From assembly GCA_007280515.1 (NCBI GenBank), contig QYPL01000011.1:1-41312 (forward strand): a stretch of DNA of 41,312 bases, given 5' to 3'. A program made the translations under genes and the position numbers. The notes under the pieces are model-generated. The model was not told the DNA's origin. It did not search any database and saw nothing but the letters and a program-made list of their open reading frames with translations. The DNA is from Sediminibacterium sp. (lineage in GTDB: Bacteria > Bacteroidota > Bacteroidia > Chitinophagales > Chitinophagaceae). Below, piece by piece: positions 37,023 to 41,312 of the stretch (its first letter is position 1; each line of letters begins with the position of its first letter).

Positions 37023-39683
37023 GTGATAATAGCAGGACACAAAAATAACGTAAAATACAGGCGTTCTATTGTAAATGGTAGCATTTTACTAACATTAACA
37101 ATAGTTTTAATGCCGATAATGGGTGTTTTTGCACAGGCCAAAATACAGGCCCCTATAAAAGACTCTATTTCTATTAAAACAGACAGTCTTTCTAAGAAAA
37201 ATGACAGTATTTCTGTTAGGTCGTTGAGAATTTCTAAAGATAGTATTGATACCCCTATAAATTATAATGCGGAAGATTCAGGAGTAATGATTATGTCAAC
37301 CAAAGAATTCTATTTATACGGTAAAGCCAAGACAGTCTATAAAACTTCACAATTAGAGGCAGCCACCATTGTCTATGATCAACAGAGTCAAAATATAAAA
37401 GCATATGGTGCTAAGGATACCACTGGAAATCCTTTGAGTAATCCAAAGTTTAAAGAGGGGAGTATGAGTTCTGTGAATGACTCCATTTATTTTAATATGA
37501 AATCGGGAAAGGGTTTAACAAAGAATACAAATTTCCAACAAGGAGAAATTTTTATCAATGCTAAAACCATGAAAAAAGTAAATCAGGCTGAAGCTTTTGC
37601 TTGGAAGGCCCGTTTTACTACTTGTAATTTAGATGATCCCCATTTTGCATTTAGAACGAATAAATTAAAAATAATTACTGATAAAATTGGTGTATCAGGC
37701 CCGGCCTTTCCAGAATTTGAAGGAGTCCCTTTTCCCATAGGCATTCCATTTGGTATTTTTCCTTTATCAAGAGGAAAGCATTCTGGTATGATGGCTCCTG
37801 CATTTTCTACTAGTGAAGATTTTGGTTTAGGCTTTGAAGGCTTGGGCTATTATAAAGTGCTGAGTGATAACTTTGATGCTACTGTAAGAACTAATATTTA
37901 TTCTTATGGAGGATGGAGCGCTAATTTGAATAGTAAATATATTGTCCGTTATAAATATATTGGCAACTTCAATCTTAGTTTGCAAAATTCAAGAATACTC
38001 AATAGGAATGTCAATATTGCTAGTGAATTCACGGGTGGTAAAACTTTTATGATTAATTGGTCTCATTCGTTGGACTCAAGGGCATTGCCGGGTACTAGTT
38101 TTTCTGCTAATGTTAATTATGGTAGTACCAAGTACAATAGTTACTTACTTAATAACCCTTATCAGAACTACCAGAACCAAATTAGTTCTTCCATTAGTTA
38201 TAATAAGACTTGGAATAATAAGTATAATTTATCGGTCAACTTAAATCATAACCAGAACAATAATTTAGGTTTGGTAAATTTAAGTTTACCCAATATTAAT
38301 TTTAATGCGCTTACTTTATATCCATTTCAATCTAAAGAACAAATAGGTGCTGGAAAATGGTATGAGAAATTAGGTATTGGTTATAATGGATCTTTCCAAA
38401 ACCAAATGTCTTTTTATGATTCTGCATTTAATATTAATAGATTATTAGATACCATGCAGTGGGGCGCTACACATAGTATTCCTATTAGTGTATCTCTTCC
38501 TTCCTTAGGACCCATTACCATTACACCTTCTATTGGATTTGAAGAAAAATGGTATGGTCAAGAGAATACAAAGTCTTGGAACAGTAAACTAAATAAGGTA
38601 GATACGAGTTATGAAAAAGGATTTTTTAGAGCACCCCATGTTAGTTTTGGTGTAGGAACAGCAAGTAGAATTTTTGGTACCTATAAATTTAAAAGCGATT
38701 ATGTACAAGCCATACGTCATGAATTAAGGCCCAGTATTTCCTTTAACTACTCACCCGATTTAGCGAAATCTTACCATTATTCAACACAGATTGATTCTAC
38801 AGGAAGAACTTACCGCTTTTCTAAATTTGATGGAGGTGCTTTAGGGGGTGCCTATTCAGAAGGAACCTTTGGTGGTTTAAGTTTTGGTTTGGATAATTTA
38901 CTAGAGATGAAAGTAAAAGATAAAAAAGATACCAGCGCTGAGAATTTTAAAAAAGTAAAATTAATTGAAGGCTTTGGTTTTAATTCAAATTTTAATTTCC
39001 TTGCCGATAGTTTTCAGTTAGGTAATTTTAATTTCTATGCACGAACTATCTTATTTGATAAGTTTAATATTTCTTCTTCTTTTACACTTGACCCTTATGC
39101 AAATGATAATCTAGGTTTTAGAAAGAACAAATTAGATATAGACCCTACCAAATTTAAATTTGGCCATATTACGAATGGGGGTGTCTCAATTTCTACATCC
39201 TTTAAAAGTAAATCGAAGGACGATGCGGCTTCTAAGAAAAAAGAAATTCCTTTAGACCCCTTCATGACACCTGACGAGCAGCAAAGACAATTACAATATG
39301 TGAAAGCCAATCCTGCAGAGTTTACCGATTTTTCTATTCCTTGGAGTTTAACTATATCATATTCTTTCCAATTTTCAAGAATGATTAAGCCCGATTATTC
39401 AGGATTTAAATTACAAACCTATTCAAGTTTAAATTTTAATGGAGACTTTAGTTTAACACCTAAATGGAAACTAGGAGGAACTGGCTATGTAGATGTGGCC
39501 AAGGCGAGTATACAACAGTTAAGTATGTTTATTACGCGTGAGATGCACTGCTGGCAATTGTCTATCAATGTAACGCCCATTGGTATGTATCGTTCTTTCA
39601 GTATTACAGTGAATCCTAAATCAGGTATTTTAAGAGATTTGAAAATTAATAGAAGTAGAACCTTCTCTTCTTCAAGTTACTAG
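37023..39683 (+). CDS. LptD-like outer-membrane LPS assembly protein
   Basis: Probable outer-membrane translocon for lipopolysaccharide. The 886-residue protein starts at GTG 37023; the basic N-terminus and hydrophobic stretch (about 18-37, ending GVFAQA) form a signal peptide, and no later start codon would keep it. An N-terminal OstA-like jellyroll spans about 85-230 (EFYLYGKAKTVYKTSQLEAA, EIFINAKTMKKV). The rest is a large beta-barrel region rich in aromatic alternation. PFPIGIPFGIFPLSRGKHSG resembles the conserved LptD barrel-entry region, and WQLSINVTPIGMYRSFSITV lies at the end of the barrel. The usual LptD cysteine pairs are not evident; only single cysteines such as the one in FTTCNLDDPH are seen. 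It is divergent from the amidase-MCE-OstA operon, which supports an envelope-assembly cluster. Confidence 0.85.
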   Translation: MIIAGHKNNVKYRRSIVNGSILLTLTIVLMPIMGVFAQAKIQAPIKDSISIKTDSLSKKNDSISVRSLRISKDSIDTPINYNAEDSGVMIMSTKEFYLYGKAKTVYKTSQLEAATIVYDQQSQNIKAYGAKDTTGNPLSNPKFKEGSMSSVNDSIYFNMKSGKGLTKNTNFQQGEIFINAKTMKKVNQAEAFAWKARFTTCNLDDPHFAFRTNKLKIITDKIGVSGPAFPEFEGVPFPIGIPFGIFPLSRGKHSGMMAPAFSTSEDFGLGFEGLGYYKVLSDNFDATVRTNIYSYGGWSANLNSKYIVRYKYIGNFNLSLQNSRILNRNVNIASEFTGGKTFMINWSHSLDSRALPGTSFSANVNYGSTKYNSYLLNNPYQNYQNQISSSISYNKTWNNKYNLSVNLNHNQNNNLGLVNLSLPNINFNALTLYPFQSKEQIGAGKWYEKLGIGYNGSFQNQMSFYDSAFNINRLLDTMQWGATHSIPISVSLPSLGPITITPSIGFEEKWYGQENTKSWNSKLNKVDTSYEKGFFRAPHVSFGVGTASRIFGTYKFKSDYVQAIRHELRPSISFNYSPDLAKSYHYSTQIDSTGRTYRFSKFDGGALGGAYSEGTFGGLSFGLDNLLEMKVKDKKDTSAENFKKVKLIEGFGFNSNFNFLADSFQLGNFNFYARTILFDKFNISSSFTLDPYANDNLGFRKNKLDIDPTKFKFGHITNGGVSISTSFKSKSKDDAASKKKEIPLDPFMTPDEQQRQLQYVKANPAEFTDFSIPWSLTISYSFQFSRMIKPDYSGFKLQTYSSLNFNGDFSLTPKWKLGGTGYVDVAKASIQQLSMFITREMHCWQLSINVTPIGMYRSFSITVNPKSGILRDLKINRSRTFSSSSY

Positions 39684-39695
39684 TAACATTTTAGC

Positions 39696-40439
39696 TTATT
39701 TCTTCCCTTTATTTTCTAAGTAGTATTTAGCCATTATATCCCAAACGGCTTGCTTCAGACTATCTTTTGTATGTCCTTGCGGATAAATAGCGGGGAGAAT
39801 ATGCATATCAATTTTACCAGGGGTAAAATAAAGAATGGGTTTTGCGGGTAGAATTTTTTTTGTATTCAATAGCACCACTGGGATAATTGGTTTATGGGTA
39901 TCTATAGATAATTTAAAAGCCCCATCATAAAATGATTTAAGTGGCGCATTTGTTTTATTTCTAGTGCCTTCTGGATAAATAAGCATGTCCAAGCCATTGT
40001 TTAAAACATACACCATCTTATCAAAACTAAGTTTACGACTATTATGGTCTTTACGGTCTACAAGTACAGAGGCAAATTGATAAATCCATCCAAATAAAGG
40101 AACGTATACAAAACTTTTTTTAGCAATGGTTTTATTAGCTCTTGGTAAAAAAGGGGTACTAATGGGAATATCAATTAAACTATTATGATTACAAACTACA
40201 ATAGCATTTTCCATATCATCAAAAACTTCCTTTCCTTTTACGCTAAAGGTACAGCCCGATAAAAATAAAAATAGCCCCATCCAAACCTGTGATACACGAC
40301 GATGGTACCTGGTTTTATAAGGTTCTGGAATAATAAAACATAAAAGATAAAACCATAAGAATATAAACATAGTAGAGGCAAAAACCAGTAGAGCCCATAT
40401 AGCGAGTGTTCTTGCAATAATATTTTTTATAATCTTCAT
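39696..40439 (-). CDS. 1-acyl-sn-glycerol-3-phosphate acyltransferase (PlsC-like)
   Basis: Lysophosphatidate acyltransferase for phospholipid synthesis. The 247-residue protein has an N-terminal membrane helix (about 10-37), the catalytic HX4D motif NHNSLID (H85, D90), a substrate-binding region around LVDRKDHNSRK, and YPEGTRN (155-161). IPVVLLNTKKILP is the typical late strand. It lies 10 nt after ung on the same strand and converges on the LptD-like gene with 12 bp between stops. Confidence 0.9.
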   Translation of the reverse strand: MKIIKNIIARTLAIWALLVFASTMFIFLWFYLLCFIIPEPYKTRYHRRVSQVWMGLFLFLSGCTFSVKGKEVFDDMENAIVVCNHNSLIDIPISTPFLPRANKTIAKKSFVYVPLFGWIYQFASVLVDRKDHNSRKLSFDKMVYVLNNGLDMLIYPEGTRNKTNAPLKSFYDGAFKLSIDTHKPIIPVVLLNTKKILPAKPILYFTPGKIDMHILPAIYPQGHTKDSLKQAVWDIMAKYYLENKGKK

Positions 40440-40449
40440 ACTAAATTTA

Positions 40450-41121
40450 TTATATGGTCCAGTTAATAGGGTCTTGGTTGTTTTTTACTAAGTATTCATT
40501 GGTGGCACTAAAATGTTTGCAACCAAAAAAACCATTATAAGCACTAAAAGGAGAAGGGTGTGCTGCTTTTAAAATTTTATGTTTTGAACTGTCTATGAGT
40601 TTTATTTTTTCTTGGGCAAAATTACCCCATAAAATAAAAACCAAGCCTGTTTTATGTAAAGAAAGTAATTGAATTACATCGTCTGTAAACTTTGTCCAAC
40701 CAATTTTAGCATGGCTGGCAGGTTCATTGGCCCTTACTGTAAGCACTGCATTTAATAATAGCACCCCTTGCTTTGCCCATATGCTTAAGTTACCAGCACT
40801 AGGAATGGGCATGCCAATATCTTTCTGTAGTTCTTTAAATATATTCATTAAAGAAGGAGGGGTTTTGATGCCATCTGGGACAGAAAAACTTAATCCCATG
40901 GCTTGGTGTGGGTTATGATAGGGGTCTTGCCCTAAAATAATTACTTTAACTTTATTATAAGGGGTTAAACTAAAAGCATTGAATATAAGACCACCACTAG
41001 GATAGATAGTTGTTTTTAATGCTTTTTCAGCTTTTAAATGGTCTGCAATTTGGCTAAAATAGGGCTTATCGAATAAATCCGACAAAGCATTTTTCCAACT
41101 TTCTTCCATTTTAATTTCCAT
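40450..41121 (-). CDS. ung: Uracil-DNA glycosylase
   Basis: Removes uracil from DNA to start base-excision repair. The 223-residue protein shows the family 1 motifs GQDPYHNPHQAMGLSFSV with catalytic D66, LLLNAVLTVRANEPASHA, FILWGNFAQEK and HPSPFSAYNGFFGCKHFS with the catalytic His. There are two possible ATG starts, at 41121 (MEIKMEES) and 41109 (MEESWK); either gives a complete enzyme. The plsC-like gene follows 10 nt later, so the two may be co-transcribed. Confidence 0.97.
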   Translation of the reverse strand: MEIKMEESWKNALSDLFDKPYFSQIADHLKAEKALKTTIYPSGGLIFNAFSLTPYNKVKVIILGQDPYHNPHQAMGLSFSVPDGIKTPPSLMNIFKELQKDIGMPIPSAGNLSIWAKQGVLLLNAVLTVRANEPASHAKIGWTKFTDDVIQLLSLHKTGLVFILWGNFAQEKIKLIDSSKHKILKAAHPSPFSAYNGFFGCKHFSATNEYLVKNNQDPINWTI

Positions 41122-41196
41122 AAGAGAGTGTCAATTGTAGTTCAATCTCAATAAAGATAAATCTTGTTCAACAAACCACCATCATTCCACCTGTTT

Positions 41197-41312
41197 TTAA
41201 GTCATTTTTTGTAACTTTCTTTCATAAAGATAATTTTTAAAGCCAATAATGTCACCATTAAATATGGTGACCTCGAAACCCTCCGCTTGCAGCTCTTCCG
41301 CTCTTTTTCCTC
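41197..41312 (-). CDS. C-terminal end of a probable rhodanese-domain protein (5' part outside window)
   Basis: A minus-strand frame open at the window edge reads 37 residues, beginning GKRAEELQAEGFEVTIFNGD and ending at a TAA (41199-41197). The pattern GKRA-x-ELQAEGF-x-V followed by FNGDIIGFKN resembles the last helix and strand of rhodanese-like domains (RSxxAAxxLxxxGFxxVxxLxGGIxGW). The catalytic Cys loop would lie outside the window. The other two frames read as less protein-like. The stop is 75 nt before the ung start. Confidence 0.5.
   Translation of the reverse strand, partial: GKRAEELQAEGFEVTIFNGDIIGFKNYLYERKLQKMT

Overview
The window looks like ordinary chromosomal core sequence from an AT-rich member of the Bacteroidota, most likely the Chitinophagaceae or a near relative (inference). 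Pointers to this are the TAnnTTTG-type -7 promoter boxes before many genes, the near absence of Shine-Dalgarno sequences at start codons, a DUF4295 gene behind rpmB-rpmG, a DUF2027-Smr protein, a menaquinone-type sdhCAB operon with a single cytochrome b subunit, and OstA-like, MCE and LptD-like envelope genes. I see no phage, insertion sequence, CRISPR array or integrase.

Layout. 1-4.5 kb: a 4-alpha-glucanotransferase with two starch-binding domains (5' end outside the window), a dipeptide epimerase and a TrmH-type tRNA methylase. 4.5-6.8 kb: argS (minus strand) divergent from a GtrA-family membrane protein. 7-11.8 kb: dnaK, a J-domain/KTSC protein and katG, each with its own control region. 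11.9-15.1 kb: two exported metallopeptidases (M20, M28). 15.1-15.4 kb: a convergent terminator region with tRNA-Leu(CAA). 15.4-17.1 kb: hscB divergent from a lysine-forming saccharopine dehydrogenase-like enzyme. 17.2-21.5 kb (minus): sdhC-sdhA-sdhB-trmN6. 21.7-25.7 kb: an ABC permease, tsaD and an ABC-F ATPase. 25.8-27.5 kb: rpmB-rpmG-DUF4295, a terminator, then ftsY. 27.5-28 kb (minus): a small exported beta-rich protein. 28.1-31.9 kb: polyprenyl synthase, amino-acid permease and Smr protein. 31.9-33.4 kb: the RNase P RNA gene, then prfB with its programmed +1 frameshift. 33.4-37 kb (minus): OstA-like, MCE and amidase genes, divergent from an LptD-like gene (37-39.7 kb). 39.7-41.3 kb (minus): a lysophospholipid acyltransferase, ung, and the C-terminal end of a probable rhodanese-domain gene.

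Themes. Many genes serve translation and RNA processing (argS, trmH, trmN6, tsaD, tRNA-Leu, rpmB, rpmG, DUF4295, prfB, rnpB, ABC-F, ftsY). A second group builds the envelope (OstA-like, MCE, amidase, LptD-like, PlsC, polyprenyl synthase). A third handles protein quality and stress (dnaK, J-KTSC, hscB, katG).

No single obviously new multi-gene system stands out. The best leads are: repeated motifs and a sigma-54-like element before dnaK; the J-KTSC protein next to it; -7 boxes that end 4-7 nt before the start codons of tsaD, lptD, the polyprenyl synthase, the GtrA gene and prfB; a perfect 20-bp palindrome at the predicted prfB promoter plus a strong internal SD at its frameshift site; an ABC-F protein with one intact and one apparently dead ATP site; a ten-asparagine tract in TrmN6; and alternative pairing between two facing terminators.
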